Positions 33,065-43,800 of a DNA stretch of 59,113 bases are shown here, one piece after another. Position 1 is the stretch's first letter. Each line of letters opens with the position of its first letter. Made by a program: the position numbers and the translations under genes. Source of the stretch: Lentisphaerae bacterium GWF2_44_16 (GTDB lineage: Bacteria; Verrucomicrobiota; Lentisphaeria; Victivallales; GWF2-45-14); NCBI GenBank assembly GCA_001803225.1, contig MHBF01000005.1, positions 1 through 59,113 of the forward strand, read 5' to 3'. The notes beneath the pieces were generated by a model, which saw only the letters and a program-made list of their open reading frames with translations, searched no databases and was not told the DNA's origin.

Positions 33065-36000
33065 ATGAGCAGAATCAAAAGAAAAATAATTTTATTGGCA
33101 TTTTTTGTGCTGTCAGGCATCAGTGGCTTTTCAGAAGAAACCGTCCTGCCGGTAACAAATATGGAAAGCGAATTGAAATATACTGTTCACGGAATGAAAA
33201 ACAAACCGGCAGTATCAATCAGTTCTGAAACGGCTTCGCAGGGAAGCAAGAGTCTATGCTTCGAGTATACCGGAACTGGCAAGGACAGGGTATGGGTTAC
33301 AATTCCCGTAAAAGCAGACTTAAGCCCTTATAATGTTCTCGCTTTTGACTTTTACTGTAAGAATGACAACGGGGCGAAATTCTTTGCTCTTCTCCATCAG
33401 AAAACAGGCATTCCCGGAAAAGAAGTTTATTACAGCGGAGTAATAAAACTGGAGGACGGCAGAGACGGATGGACAACAGTAAAATTGGTAAAAGACAGGA
33501 CGTTATGTCTTGAAAAAAATCAAAGCGTCCAGGGAGACTGGAGCAAAATCAGCGCCATATCCTTCGGAATCAGAGCGGAAATGCACGGAAAAGCCCTTTT
33601 ATTTATAGACAACATACGCTTTGAAAAAGGAAACAGCTCGGCAAACATGCTTTACAACAGCAGTTTCGAGATGAGTTCCAATCCCGACGTTCCCGATGGC
33701 TGGAGAAGGGATCTCAATCAGGCGCCTTTCGGAAAAGATGTATGGGGCATAGATGACAGGGAAGCTTTTCACGGGAAAAAAAGTCTCCGCATAGGAGTGA
33801 AGGACAAATATGTCTCTTCCCTTGCAAGGTCTCATCTGACACGCCTGAAAAAAGATACCCAATATACCCTTTCAGTGTACCTTAAAAGCGACAAACCCGA
33901 CACTATGGTCAGAATAAGAGCGTCTGAAATAACCCCCTCGAAAGCTGAAGTTTCAGTAGGGACGGATTGGAAACGTTATGTAATTACGGGAAAGACAAAT
34001 AACCCGGAAAACGGTTCAGTCGCGACAATAACGCTTTTGACTGAGAACGCCGCGTTATGGGTTGACGCCGCGCAGTTGGAGGAAGGTCCGCAGGCCAGTG
34101 ATTTCGCCGAAGCCAATAATGAAATAATGCTTGCAGATTCTTCAACGCAATCCAATAAAAATATCTTGATAAAGGAAAAAGACGGAAATCCCGTCGTCAG
34201 CCTTCAGAAGGCAGAAAAAGGTACTGAAGGAATCAAGTGGGATGCCGTAAGCCCAATGTCGTCGTTCGTGAAATTGGACAATAAAGGAAACTCGGATGAA
34301 ATCACGACAGCCAAAATCTGCTATGACGATAAAGCTCTGTACATACTGGTCAAGGCACAGGATGAGAACACACAGAGGCTGAAGGAGCTTCTTGAAAAAA
34401 ATAAAAAAGGCCCCTACGGTACTGATGTGATAGAACTTTTCATAAGGCCAGACCACAGCAAAAACGGATATTATCAGTTTGCCGCAAACGCGAAAGGGGA
34501 AAAGCTTCACTGCCGTTACATTGCGCCTAGGGAGAAAGCGGAATGGGAATGCGATTGGGAAGCAACCGGAAAAGTCAATGATAAAGACTGGACAGTGGAA
34601 TTCAGAATCCCTTTTACATGTTTTGACCCATCTGAAAAAATCGACGACCGAATCGGCGTGAATATCTGCAGGACATTTCCGCCGAACAAATACAGTTCAT
34701 GGTCTCCATGTTTCAGTCACGGGCTTGTATTCCGCGAACCTTCGTCCTTCGGCGTCGCCGAGGGTTTGGATGAAGAAGTTTCCAGGCACTACAAATACCA
34801 GACGGACAATCTGGATTTTTATAAAGGCAAAGCGTCCGCCGTCATCAGGAACAATACAGGGAAAGACAGTTCCCTGAAAATAAAATTCACAACAACAGAT
34901 TCACAAGGCAAGAAAATCTCAAGCTCTACCATCAGCAAATCCCTCAAAGCTGGAGAAAACTCCGAAATATCAGCAAATTTAAATTTACCCGGTGACGGCA
35001 TTTATAAACTTAACGCGGAAGCCGTTGACAGTTCAAACAACAGGATATTTGTGTCTCAACCCGTAAGCTTCAGACTTTCCGGAGTTTCTGTTTTCAATCT
35101 CTGCGGCACGGAATATAATTTTTACACGTCAGATGAGAAAGCAAGGATAAGGGCCTTTATCGAAAGTGAAAAAGAGCACTGTGATAAAATGCAGATTGAA
35201 TACTCAATAAAAAAAGACGGCAAATTAATGTACGGCCCTGAAAAATTTACTCCGAAAAGCGGCATAAACGAATGGGAAATACCTATCAAACAATTTTCAG
35301 ACGGTACTTATCTGATAAGCGCTGTACTCTCGGAAAATGGCAAAATAGCAGCAAAACAGGAAAGTTCTTTCATCAAATGTAAGCCCTCGAAATATGAAGT
35401 CAGGATAAATCAATGGGGTAATTTTTTCGTTTACAATATGCAGCCTGTTTTTCCTTACGGTTTTTATGATAATAGCCCGGGAAGCAATAATTTGAAGAAC
35501 TGGGAAGATATGATGAAAAACGTAAAGGACACAGATTGCAATGTCCACATGGCATACACATGGCTTGACCCCGATTATGAAAACAATCTCAAATCATTTC
35601 TGGATATGGCTGAAAAATACGGGCAGAAAATATGGGTACATCTCGGCCCCTCGACGACTTATTTTGAACCCAAATACGCATCCGAGAAGAAACGCTTCGT
35701 AAATGAGGAAGACGCTTCCGCGGCCCTTAAACGGACTGTCGAGAAATACAAAGAACATCCCGCCTTATTCGGCTGGTGCACTGTCGATGAACCGGGAAAC
35801 AAACCGAATATTTATACAAAAGAGCTTCTGGAAAAATATTACAACACCGTTAAAAATCTTGATCCGTGTCATCCATGCGCGCCAAGCCATGTGACCCACA
35901 TCGGGGATTCCAAAGTTTACGGCAACGCGCTTGATTGTTCTTTTGTCCCATACGGAAATGATATACGATCCGACTGCCTTTTTCAGGAATTGCAAAATCT

Positions 36001-36484
36001 CGGAAAACCCATAATCGTGAACCGTCCATGTTTCGGAGGCATGGCCGAAGCGAAAAGAGAACCCCTGCCGGAGGAACTCAGGGCAGCAGTATATAAAACA
36101 ATTATTCTGGGAGCAAGGGGAATTTGCTACTATACCTACCGATGCAGCTCCGATATTCTCTGGAATGAAATTTCAAAAATTGGGAAAGAATTGAAACAGC
36201 TGACTCCGGTATTTCTGACACCCGACGATAAATTACGGCTTGAAATAACTCCGAGAAACAGCGAAATTTACGGACTACTGAAAGCATATAAAGGTAAATA
36301 TTTCCTTTTCACCGTCAACGCCGGCAATAAAGACATCAACGCTATTTTCAGACTTGCAGACATACCTTCATTTTCAAAAGCAAAACCGCTACTCGACAGC
36401 GTAAAAGTAGAAGCAAACCCCGTAGAAAAAACGCTCAGTGTCCCGATGAAAAAAATGAGCACGGCTTTTTATGAGATAGAATAG
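33065..36484 (+). CDS. Large secreted multidomain glycosidase with carbohydrate-binding domains
   Basis: The 1139-residue protein has a signal peptide (MSRIKRKIILLAFFVLSGIS). Domains in order: a jelly-roll carbohydrate-binding region (about residues 25-190); a CBM4/9-like jelly roll starting NMLYNSSFEMSSNPDVPDGW (about 195-345); a CBM9-like domain (about 380-570, with YYQFAANAKGEKLHCRY and DWTVEFRIPFTCFD); beta-sandwich linkers; and a C-terminal TIM barrel (about 775-1040) with HMAYTWLDPDYE, IWVHLGPSTTY and ALFGWCTVDEPGNKPNI, where the Glu of VDEPG is the likely acid/base. No named GH family is recognised. It should act outside the cytoplasm on a polysaccharide; AAAAAGGAG precedes the ATG. 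Confidence 0.78.
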   Translation: MSRIKRKIILLAFFVLSGISGFSEETVLPVTNMESELKYTVHGMKNKPAVSISSETASQGSKSLCFEYTGTGKDRVWVTIPVKADLSPYNVLAFDFYCKNDNGAKFFALLHQKTGIPGKEVYYSGVIKLEDGRDGWTTVKLVKDRTLCLEKNQSVQGDWSKISAISFGIRAEMHGKALLFIDNIRFEKGNSSANMLYNSSFEMSSNPDVPDGWRRDLNQAPFGKDVWGIDDREAFHGKKSLRIGVKDKYVSSLARSHLTRLKKDTQYTLSVYLKSDKPDTMVRIRASEITPSKAEVSVGTDWKRYVITGKTNNPENGSVATITLLTENAALWVDAAQLEEGPQASDFAEANNEIMLADSSTQSNKNILIKEKDGNPVVSLQKAEKGTEGIKWDAVSPMSSFVKLDNKGNSDEITTAKICYDDKALYILVKAQDENTQRLKELLEKNKKGPYGTDVIELFIRPDHSKNGYYQFAANAKGEKLHCRYIAPREKAEWECDWEATGKVNDKDWTVEFRIPFTCFDPSEKIDDRIGVNICRTFPPNKYSSWSPCFSHGLVFREPSSFGVAEGLDEEVSRHYKYQTDNLDFYKGKASAVIRNNTGKDSSLKIKFTTTDSQGKKISSSTISKSLKAGENSEISANLNLPGDGIYKLNAEAVDSSNNRIFVSQPVSFRLSGVSVFNLCGTEYNFYTSDEKARIRAFIESEKEHCDKMQIEYSIKKDGKLMYGPEKFTPKSGINEWEIPIKQFSDGTYLISAVLSENGKIAAKQESSFIKCKPSKYEVRINQWGNFFVYNMQPVFPYGFYDNSPGSNNLKNWEDMMKNVKDTDCNVHMAYTWLDPDYENNLKSFLDMAEKYGQKIWVHLGPSTTYFEPKYASEKKRFVNEEDASAALKRTVEKYKEHPALFGWCTVDEPGNKPNIYTKELLEKYYNTVKNLDPCHPCAPSHVTHIGDSKVYGNALDCSFVPYGNDIRSDCLFQELQNLGKPIIVNRPCFGGMAEAKREPLPEELRAAVYKTIILGARGICYYTYRCSSDILWNEISKIGKELKQLTPVFLTPDDKLRLEITPRNSEIYGLLKAYKGKYFLFTVNAGNKDINAIFRLADIPSFSKAKPLLDSVKVEANPVEKTLSVPMKKMSTAFYEIE

Positions 36485-36514
36485 TTTCTTGAAGTTTCAG
36501 CGCTTGAAAACATT

Positions 36515-36553
36515 AGGGTCTCTCATATATTTGGGGAAGCAAAGAGAGACTTT
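36515..36553 (+). promoter_or_regulatory. Hairpin over the ribosome-site region of the hydrolase gene
   Basis: AGGGTCTCTC (36515-36524) pairs with GAGAGACTTT (36544-36553), seven strict pairs plus two G-T and one A-T. The 3-prime arm lies directly before the ATG at 36557 and holds the GAGAGA that would serve as ribosome site; GGGGA is in the loop. Folding could limit translation. Confidence 0.45.
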
Positions 36554-36556
36554 ACT

Positions 36557-37327
36557 ATGACCGAAAAAAACTTTCCCGGTACGAAATCCGACTGGTTCGG
36601 ATTTGATAAATACGAATTTATTTATGACACGCGCACCTGTTATGTCATTGTCCCGAAAAAGACCGCGCCCGGAAAACCGTGGTCATGGCGCGCGCGGTTC
36701 TTCGGCGTCGAACCGCAAACCGAAGTGGAACTTCTGAAACAAGGGTTTCATGTCGTTTACATGGATACCATAGGTATGTACGGAAGCCCGAAGCTCATAG
36801 CTCACTGGAATGCCTTCTACAAATATCTCACGGAAGAATACGGCTTCTCTGAAAAAGTCGTTCTGATCGGCTTCAGCAGGGGCGGATTGAATGTTTACAA
36901 CTGGGCCGCCGCAAACACTGAAAAAGTCGCCTGCATATATGCCGACGCTCCGGTTTGTGATTTCAAAAGCTGGCCCGCAGGCAAAGGCAAAAGCCCCGGA
37001 TGCCCATCCGAATGGCAAAGATGTCTCGACGCTTACGGCTTCACTGAAGAACAAGCCCTGAAATACGATAAAAACCCCATTGATAATCTTCTTCCACTTG
37101 TCAAAGCTGAAATTCCACTCCTGCATGTCTGCGGGGACATTGACAGCGTTGTCCCGATGGATGAAAATTCACTGATACTGGAAAAGCGTTACAAGGAACT
37201 CGGCGGCAACATCAAAATGATTGTCAAAAAAGACTGCGAGCACCATCCCCACAGTATTCCAGACCCGGCACCGATAGTAGATTTCATTCTGAACAATACT
37301 TTACTGAAAGGAAAATCCCATGCTTAG
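36557..37327 (+). CDS. Alpha/beta hydrolase, no signal peptide
   Basis: The 256-residue enzyme has an alpha/beta-hydrolase fold: nucleophile elbow GFSRGGLN (Ser near residue 111), an acid candidate in CGDIDSVVPMDE, and a C-terminal His in DCEHHPHSIPDP. The N-terminal segment WSWRARFFGVEPQTEVELL and the Trp-rich features suggest a carbohydrate esterase or acyl-sugar hydrolase. It may remove ester groups (for example acetyl) from the glycan degraded by this locus. It overlaps the DUF4838 gene by eight bases, so the two are coupled. The exact substrate cannot be inferred. Confidence 0.8.
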   Translation: MTEKNFPGTKSDWFGFDKYEFIYDTRTCYVIVPKKTAPGKPWSWRARFFGVEPQTEVELLKQGFHVVYMDTIGMYGSPKLIAHWNAFYKYLTEEYGFSEKVVLIGFSRGGLNVYNWAAANTEKVACIYADAPVCDFKSWPAGKGKSPGCPSEWQRCLDAYGFTEEQALKYDKNPIDNLLPLVKAEIPLLHVCGDIDSVVPMDENSLILEKRYKELGGNIKMIVKKDCEHHPHSIPDPAPIVDFILNNTLLKGKSHA

Positions 37328-39581
37328 ATTCACCGCGTTGATACTGCTTTCACTCGTGACAGGCGCTTCACTCTACGGAGGACAGGTATTGCAGGAACGG
37401 CTTAACTACAAAATAATCCTCCCTGACAATTCATCGGCCACATGTAAGTTCGCGGGGCACGAGCTTAAAGACTTTCTGGAAAAAACTTATTCCACCCCTC
37501 TGAAACTCAACGGAGAAACAGGGCCCGTAACTTTTTTTGTAGGTATTTCATCGGAAGCGGTAATGCACGGATTTACAGATTTGCCGGACATGAGCGGGAA
37601 ATTCGGTGTTTTCCATAAGAAGCGCGGTATACTTTTTCATGGATTTGATGACAAAGACGTAAACCCTGAGGAAAGTTTTTATGACTATGCCGGTACGCTT
37701 CTTTCGGTTTATTATTTTCTCAATAAATACACAGGAACAGCTTTTTATTTTCCGGGAGAAGCCGGCTACTCAATAACAAAGGAAAAAGAAATCGCCTTTA
37801 AAGAGATTTCTGATATTCCCGAACCGTCTTATACAATCAGAGGCTTTTCCCTGATGACAAAAGAATTTTCTCAAAAGGAACTGAATGTATTTTCCCGGCG
37901 CATGCTCTGCTGCATACCAGCCTGGGGGCATCAGAATTACTATTATATCTTTATGAACAACTGGAAAAAACGCTTCTGGGACACGCATTCCGAATACTTC
38001 ATGCTCCGCGACGGCAAAAGGGTGAGCGAAAAATATCCTTTGCACATACCGTGCCTGACAAATCCCGATGTAATCAGACAAACCGCCGCGGACGTAATCG
38101 AAGAGATAAACAAGAAGCCCAATATCAAAACCGTAAGGCTCTTCTGCGACGCACCGATTTATCAGTGCCAATGTGAGAAATGCACCAAATCCCCGGAAAG
38201 AAAACTTGCCGGAGTTGACGTAAATTCAGGAGAGGAATTTTACGGTTTCCAGAAAAAAGTAGCTGATATTGTCCATGAGGCTTATCCTGAGATATATTTT
38301 CTGACACAGACCAAAGGAACATCATATTGCAACCCGCCCGAAATTATAAATCTCGGAAAAAGTTTTACGGTACAAATACTGGCAAACCGCCACTCCACAA
38401 ATAAAGCATCCTGGAAAGACGCCATCGAGCTGGCCGTAAAATGGAAAAAGGCCGGAACAAGAACTTTCCTTATGAGTTATCCGCGTTATGCCGACAATTA
38501 TACGAAAGACCTCCCCGTCATCATCCCGAAATACACCTGCGAATACCTCCGCGCCTTCAAAGGCATTACAGAAGGCGCGACAAGAAGTGAACTGCATTTC
38601 AATCCTTATTCTTTCAGCGCGCTCAACCAATTCGTTCAGGCCCGCGCCTTATTTGATCTGAACGCGGACGTTGACAAGTTGATTGCTGAATTCTGCGCTT
38701 TCGCCTATCCGGGGGCTGAAAAGGAAATGATAAGTTTCTATAATGAGATGGAGAAGCTCTATATGTCCGGAGAAGGCGCTAAACATAACCTGTATCTGGA
38801 CGCTTATTATCCGGCAAATCTCGAAAAAGTCATGAAACTGCTGGATACGGCTTCTCAAAAAGTGAAGAAAAATTCCCTCTGGTTTAAAAAGCTTTATGAT
38901 GATTTCAGGGGGTTTTACGAAAAAGCGCTGAAGGAAAAAAACAACGCGGATAAGCTCAGAGAAAAGGCGGACATTTCACTCAAACCGCCTATGATCAAAA
39001 ACGCGGAAGAACTGCTCAAGTCCATGAAACCTGATCAGTGGAAGAGTTTTTTCTCCGCAGATTTCATGAGCGATTCTCCCGGAGAAGTGGAAAAAAGTTC
39101 AGCATCTATCGCCTGCGATGGCAAAAATCTCTGTATCGGCCTCCTTGCCTTTGAAGCCAAACCAGAAGGCATAAAAAGCAAATGCACCGTTAATAATCAG
39201 GGCAATATATGGGGTGACGATTGTTTTGAAATAATGCTCGTTCCAAATCCGGCAGACAGTTTCTATTATCAGATCGCCATTAACTCCCGCGGCATTTACA
39301 GAGTGGTTTTCAGAGAGAAAAATAAAAAGGAACTTAAAGATCTGCCGGATTTTAAAATTGAGACAAAGGCCGAAATGCTTAAAGACAGATGGATATTGGC
39401 GGTAACTATACCGTTATCACAGTTCAAATCCGCTGATTTCAAGCGTCAATGGCAATTAGACATTTTTCGCAACAGGACAGCCGACAAGACACAATTGAGC
39501 GGAATAAGCTATCTCGGCGGCAGTTTTCATGATACGGAAACATACCCAAAATTATTCTGGCCAGATGGACTTGCCCTTTGA
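37320..39581 (+). CDS. DUF4838-type secreted glycan-active protein with CBM9-like C terminus
   Basis: The 753-residue protein has a signal peptide (MLRFTALILLSLVTGASLYG), an N-terminal GH20-like alpha/beta domain (LPDNSSATCKFAGHELKDFL, VTFFVGIS), a central DUF4838 region (YFLNKYTGTAFYFPGEAGYS, WGHQNYYYIFMNNWKKRFW, IPCLTNPDVI, RLFCDAPIYQCQCEKCTKSP) and a C-terminal CBM9-like domain (about residues 570-750, GDDCFEIMLVPNPADSFYYQ). DUF4838 proteins resemble GH20/GH84/GH115-type enzymes and usually sit in polysaccharide-use loci; activity has not been generally assigned. The CQCEKC cluster near residue 280 could bind metal. Confidence 0.8.
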   Translation: MLRFTALILLSLVTGASLYGGQVLQERLNYKIILPDNSSATCKFAGHELKDFLEKTYSTPLKLNGETGPVTFFVGISSEAVMHGFTDLPDMSGKFGVFHKKRGILFHGFDDKDVNPEESFYDYAGTLLSVYYFLNKYTGTAFYFPGEAGYSITKEKEIAFKEISDIPEPSYTIRGFSLMTKEFSQKELNVFSRRMLCCIPAWGHQNYYYIFMNNWKKRFWDTHSEYFMLRDGKRVSEKYPLHIPCLTNPDVIRQTAADVIEEINKKPNIKTVRLFCDAPIYQCQCEKCTKSPERKLAGVDVNSGEEFYGFQKKVADIVHEAYPEIYFLTQTKGTSYCNPPEIINLGKSFTVQILANRHSTNKASWKDAIELAVKWKKAGTRTFLMSYPRYADNYTKDLPVIIPKYTCEYLRAFKGITEGATRSELHFNPYSFSALNQFVQARALFDLNADVDKLIAEFCAFAYPGAEKEMISFYNEMEKLYMSGEGAKHNLYLDAYYPANLEKVMKLLDTASQKVKKNSLWFKKLYDDFRGFYEKALKEKNNADKLREKADISLKPPMIKNAEELLKSMKPDQWKSFFSADFMSDSPGEVEKSSASIACDGKNLCIGLLAFEAKPEGIKSKCTVNNQGNIWGDDCFEIMLVPNPADSFYYQIAINSRGIYRVVFREKNKKELKDLPDFKIETKAEMLKDRWILAVTIPLSQFKSADFKRQWQLDIFRNRTADKTQLSGISYLGGSFHDTETYPKLFWPDGLAL

Positions 39582-39656
39582 GCTTGCTCTTGAAATAGAG
39601 ATAAGCGTCGAGTATAGTTGAAAAGGCCGTAACTTATTTCAGAGGAAGAATATTTT

Positions 39657-40373
39657 ATGATGAAAAAACTTCTGTTCGTTTTCGGAATCGCAGCGGCAAT
39701 ATCGCTTTCGGCACAGGACAACGCCCAATCAAAAGTAGAAGACAAAGTATCCTCCAATCTGCAAAACAGCCTGAATGAATCCAAATCTCCAGTTCAGCCT
39801 CCCGACTTCTGGGATAAATTCGGATACAGCCTCCTTTTCTATTTCCCGAACAGGACCCTCGATCTGGGCGATGTCCTGACTCTGAATACCTCACTGGGCA
39901 TGGGCTTTATTTATTTCCGTGCCACAGATTATCTGCAGCTGGGTGCCGACTGCGGAGAAAAATATTTCACGAAACAGGTCTTTCACAGAAAATATTCTGA
40001 AAACTTCCGGCCATCCTCCTATGTGAAATTCAGCAAATTTTTTTCTAAAAATATGCCTTTCGGCGCAGGACACTACAGCGGCTACAGGGCAGGTTTTCTC
40101 TGTTTCGCCACATCAGATGAACGCACAGACGAATGCTCCGGCAAAGTCAAAAATTACAAATATGAAAGCGATGGAATACCCTCATTTAATGACGCGGTTT
40201 ATAAAGACAAGATAAAAGATTTCTGGGCCCTGGAAACAAGCGTATGCTGCGCCGGCTGGGGCATAGATTTGGAAATGCATCCTGTGGAACTGCTCGACTT
40301 CGTCGCGGGAATATTCCTGATAGATCTCAGCGACGACGATCTCGGAGGCACGGCAATTTTGCGTGTTGAATAA
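39657..40373 (+). CDS. Exported protein of unknown function, possibly outer membrane
   Basis: The 238-residue product has a signal peptide (MMKKLLFVFGIAAAISLSAQ) and a mature part with alternating aromatic strands (FGYSLLFYFPNRTLDLGDVL, LGMGFIYFRATDYLQLGADC, FLCFATSDERTDEC, VCCAGWGIDLEMHPVELLDF). The strand pattern and the phrase LDLGDVLTLNTSLGMGF suggest a small outer-membrane beta-barrel or surface-associated family; similar proteins are seen with PVC genomes, but no family name can be given. Five Cys may form disulfides. GAGGAAG stands ten bases before the ATG. It follows the DUF4838 gene by 75 bases. Confidence 0.75.
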   Translation: MMKKLLFVFGIAAAISLSAQDNAQSKVEDKVSSNLQNSLNESKSPVQPPDFWDKFGYSLLFYFPNRTLDLGDVLTLNTSLGMGFIYFRATDYLQLGADCGEKYFTKQVFHRKYSENFRPSSYVKFSKFFSKNMPFGAGHYSGYRAGFLCFATSDERTDECSGKVKNYKYESDGIPSFNDAVYKDKIKDFWALETSVCCAGWGIDLEMHPVELLDFVAGIFLIDLSDDDLGGTAILRVE

Positions 40374-40821
40374 ATCAACTTGTGCCTCGGCATGGTCATA
40401 TACCAAAATACAGGAAAAAAAATCAAAATTCCTGTTTCAGTCAAGGAACTTTATATCTACGGGTTTGATGTTTTTCTTTCTGTATTTGTAATGGCAGTGT
40501 CTGAAAAGGTCAAATTCCGCCGTAATTTGCTCAGTTAATATTACCGGAAGCGCGGTAATATGGCGGAAGTGTATTGGATTCTGCTTCTGCCTAATAATGT
40601 GTTAATTTCGGGTATTTCTCATGAGTTTACACACAAAGAGGCCCTTTCCCTTATTGCGCCATTATGTATTGTCCTCATAAAATTGAAAAATTTCATTTGT
40701 TCTGGTAGAATTTTCGGCGGCTGAAAGTATAGTCTTTGATTTAATTACAGGTCTGTTTATCCAACTATCTGTATAAATTCGCTTTTTTACGACTCAAAAA
40801 TATGAAACCCAAGGGTTATTA
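40374..40821. other. 448-base intergenic region upstream of the first carB
   Basis: No gene is convincing here. It contains a nested hairpin at 40515-40568 and a weak CAGGAA/TTCCTG hairpin near 40418-40440 that might end the preceding transcript. No known riboswitch or pyrimidine attenuator was recognised, and no clear promoter was found before carB. Confidence 0.6.
40515..40568. other. Nested inverted repeat upstream of carB
   Basis: TTCCGCC (40515-40521) pairs with GGCGGAA (40562-40568), enclosing TATTACC (40539-40545) and GGTAATA (40554-40560). Both stems are perfect 7-mers. There is no T run, so it is unlikely to be a terminator; a protein-binding site or RNA element is possible. Confidence 0.5.
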
Positions 40822-43800
40822 ATGCCTAAGAGAGAAGATATAAAGAAAATTATGCTTATAGGCTCAGGCCCTATTGTTATAGGGCAGGCCTGCGAATTCG
40901 ATTATTCCGGGACACAGGCTTGCAAGGCGCTCAGGGAAGAGGGCTATGAAGTTGTGCTTGTGAACAGTAATCCCGCGACCATCATGACTGACCCCGAATT
41001 CGCCGACCGCACCTATATCGAACCATTGACAAAAGATGTGCTTCACGAAATAATAAGGCGCGAAAGGCCTGACGCTCTTCTTCCTACACTCGGCGGGCAG
41101 ACGGCCTTGAATCTTTCAATTGAGCTTTTTGACTCCGGCATTCTCGACCGCTACAGGGTTGAAATGATAGGAGCGAAGGCGGATGTCATACGCAGGGCTG
41201 AAGACAGGGAACTTTTCAAAAAGACAATGGAGTCGATAGGCCTTGACCTGCCGCGCAGCGCTTCCGCTCATACTTATGAAGAGGCTAAAAAATTCGCGGA
41301 AGAAATGAATACTTTCCCTCTGGTAATACGTCCCGGTTTTACGCTTGGCGGTACTGGGGGCGGCATAGCCTATGACTGGGATGAATTTGAAAAAATAGTA
41401 AGGCGCGGCCTTGACCTCAGCCAGAATAAGGAAGTCCTGATTGAGGAGTCGCTTATCGGTTGGAAAGAGTTTGAGCTTGAAGTGATGCGCGACAGAAAAG
41501 ATAACGCCGTAATCGTGTGTACCATTGAGAATATTGATCCCATGGGCATACATACCGGCGACAGCGTAACAGTCGCTCCCGCGCAGACCCTGACGGACCG
41601 TGAGTATCAGAAAATGAGGGATGCTTCCCTCGCTGTTATGCGCGCGGTTGGTGTAGAGACTGGCGGTTCAAACGTCCAATGGGCGCTTAATCCGGCTGAC
41701 GGGAGAATGGTTATAATCGAGATGAACCCGCGCGTTTCGCGTTCCAGCGCGCTCGCTTCGAAGGCCACAGGGTTCCCTATAGCGAAAATAGCCGCAAAAC
41801 TCGCGGTTGGATATACGCTTGACGAAATACGCAATGACATAACCCGTGAAACACCGGCCTGTTTTGAGCCGACTATAGATTATGTGGTAACTAAAATACC
41901 GCGTTTCGCCTTTGAAAAATTTCCCACCGCTGACAGCACACTTACCACACAGATGAAGTCCGTCGGTGAAACTATGAGCATAGGGAAGACTTTCAAGCAG
42001 TCCTTTCAGAAAGCCTTACGTTCTCTGGAAGTAGGCAGAGCAGGGTTTGGCGCGGATGGCAAGGATGTTAAATATTCCGGTTTTACCGATGCGGTCCTGC
42101 GCGCTGAACTGAAACGACCTAACTGTTTCAGGTTCTTTTATATAAGGGAGGCATTCCGCCGCGGCTGGAGTGTGGAAAAAGTAGAGAAGTTGACTGCCAT
42201 AGATCCATGGTTTCTCAGGCATATGCATGAGCTTGCCGCTTTTGAGGATGAAATATCAGTGGTCGGCAGCCTTGAAAACCTTATGAAGGATAAAGCTCTT
42301 TTCCTTCAGATAAAGGAATATGGTTATTCCGACAAACAGATAGCATTTCTTCTGAAAACCAAAGATATTGAGGTATTCAAAGCCAGGAAAAAACTTGGAG
42401 TAATGCCCGTTTACAGCCTTGTCGATACATGCGCCGCCGAATTTGACGCATATACTCCTTACTATTATTCGACTTACGGTGAACAGGACGAGTGCAAGCC
42501 AAGCGATAAAAAGAAAATCATGATTTTGGGAGGAGGCCCCAATAGAATAGGGCAAGGCATAGAATTTGATTATTGTTGTGTCCACGCTTCTTTTGCTCTG
42601 CGGGCGGCGGGTTACGAAACTATCATGGTGAACAGCAATCCCGAAACAGTGTCCACAGATTATGATACGAGCGATAAACTTTATTTTGAACCCCTGACGT
42701 TTGAAGATGTGGTACATATCTACGAAAGGGAAAAATGTGATGGCGTGATTGTGCAGTTCGGCGGACAGACACCGCTTAACCTTGCCAGGTCGCTTGAGGA
42801 TTTCGGCGTTAAAATCATAGGGACCAGTCCCGGAAGTATTGAGGCCGCCGAAGACAGGGACACTTTCCAGAAGCTTGCTTCCAAACTCAATATCAAACAG
42901 CCCCCCAATGGCATAGCCACCAACGTGGAACAGGCTGTGAAAATTGCAGGGAGAATTGGATATCCCATCCTGATGCGCCCGTCTTTCGTTCTTGGCGGAC
43001 GTGCCATGGTTATTGTTTACAACGAGAAATCACTCAGAAGATATATGAAGGAAGCGGTTGAGGCTTCGGAAGAACGGCCGGTGCTGATAGACCATTATCT
43101 GGAGGAGGCTGTAGAGCTGGATGTTGATTGCATTTCAGACGGAAAGACCTCAGTTATCGGTTCCATAATGGAACATGTGGAGCTTGCCGGCATCCATTCC
43201 GGTGACAGTGCTTGCATGATACCTACAATGAGTTTGGAAAAGGACGTGCTTGATAAAATACGCCGGCATACGTTTGATCTTGCCAGGGATCTTAATGTCT
43301 GCGGGCTTATGAATGTTCAATATGCGGTGAAAGACTCAGAAGTTTACATTCTTGAAGTAAATCCCAGAGCGTCCCGTACTGTGCCTTTCGTCAGCAAGTC
43401 CATCGGCGTGCCGCTTGCCAAGCTGGCCGCCCTTATCATGGTTGGCAAAAAACTCAAGGACATAGGTTTTACTAAAGAGCTTATTCCTAAATTCACCTGT
43501 GTAAAAGAGGCGGTTTTCCCGTTTGTAAGGTTTCCAGGCATTGACATTGTCCTGAGTCCGGAAATGAAATCCACAGGTGAAGTTATGGGTATGGATTATT
43601 CTCCCGGCCTCGCTTATTTAAAAACACAAATCGCGGCGGGAAGTTTTCTCCCTGAAAGAGGCGGGAATATTTTTCTGAGTCTCAGGGATATTGACAAGAA
43701 ACCAGCGATATCACTCGCCAGGGAGCTTGTTGAATTAGGTTTTACTATCTATGCCACTCGTGGTACGGCTACCGCTCTCTACAATGCGGGAGTGAAGGTG

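Noticed and set aside
40374..40821. Riboswitch or pyrimidine attenuator before carB
   Set aside because: No known aptamer pattern and no terminator/antiterminator pair with a T run was found.
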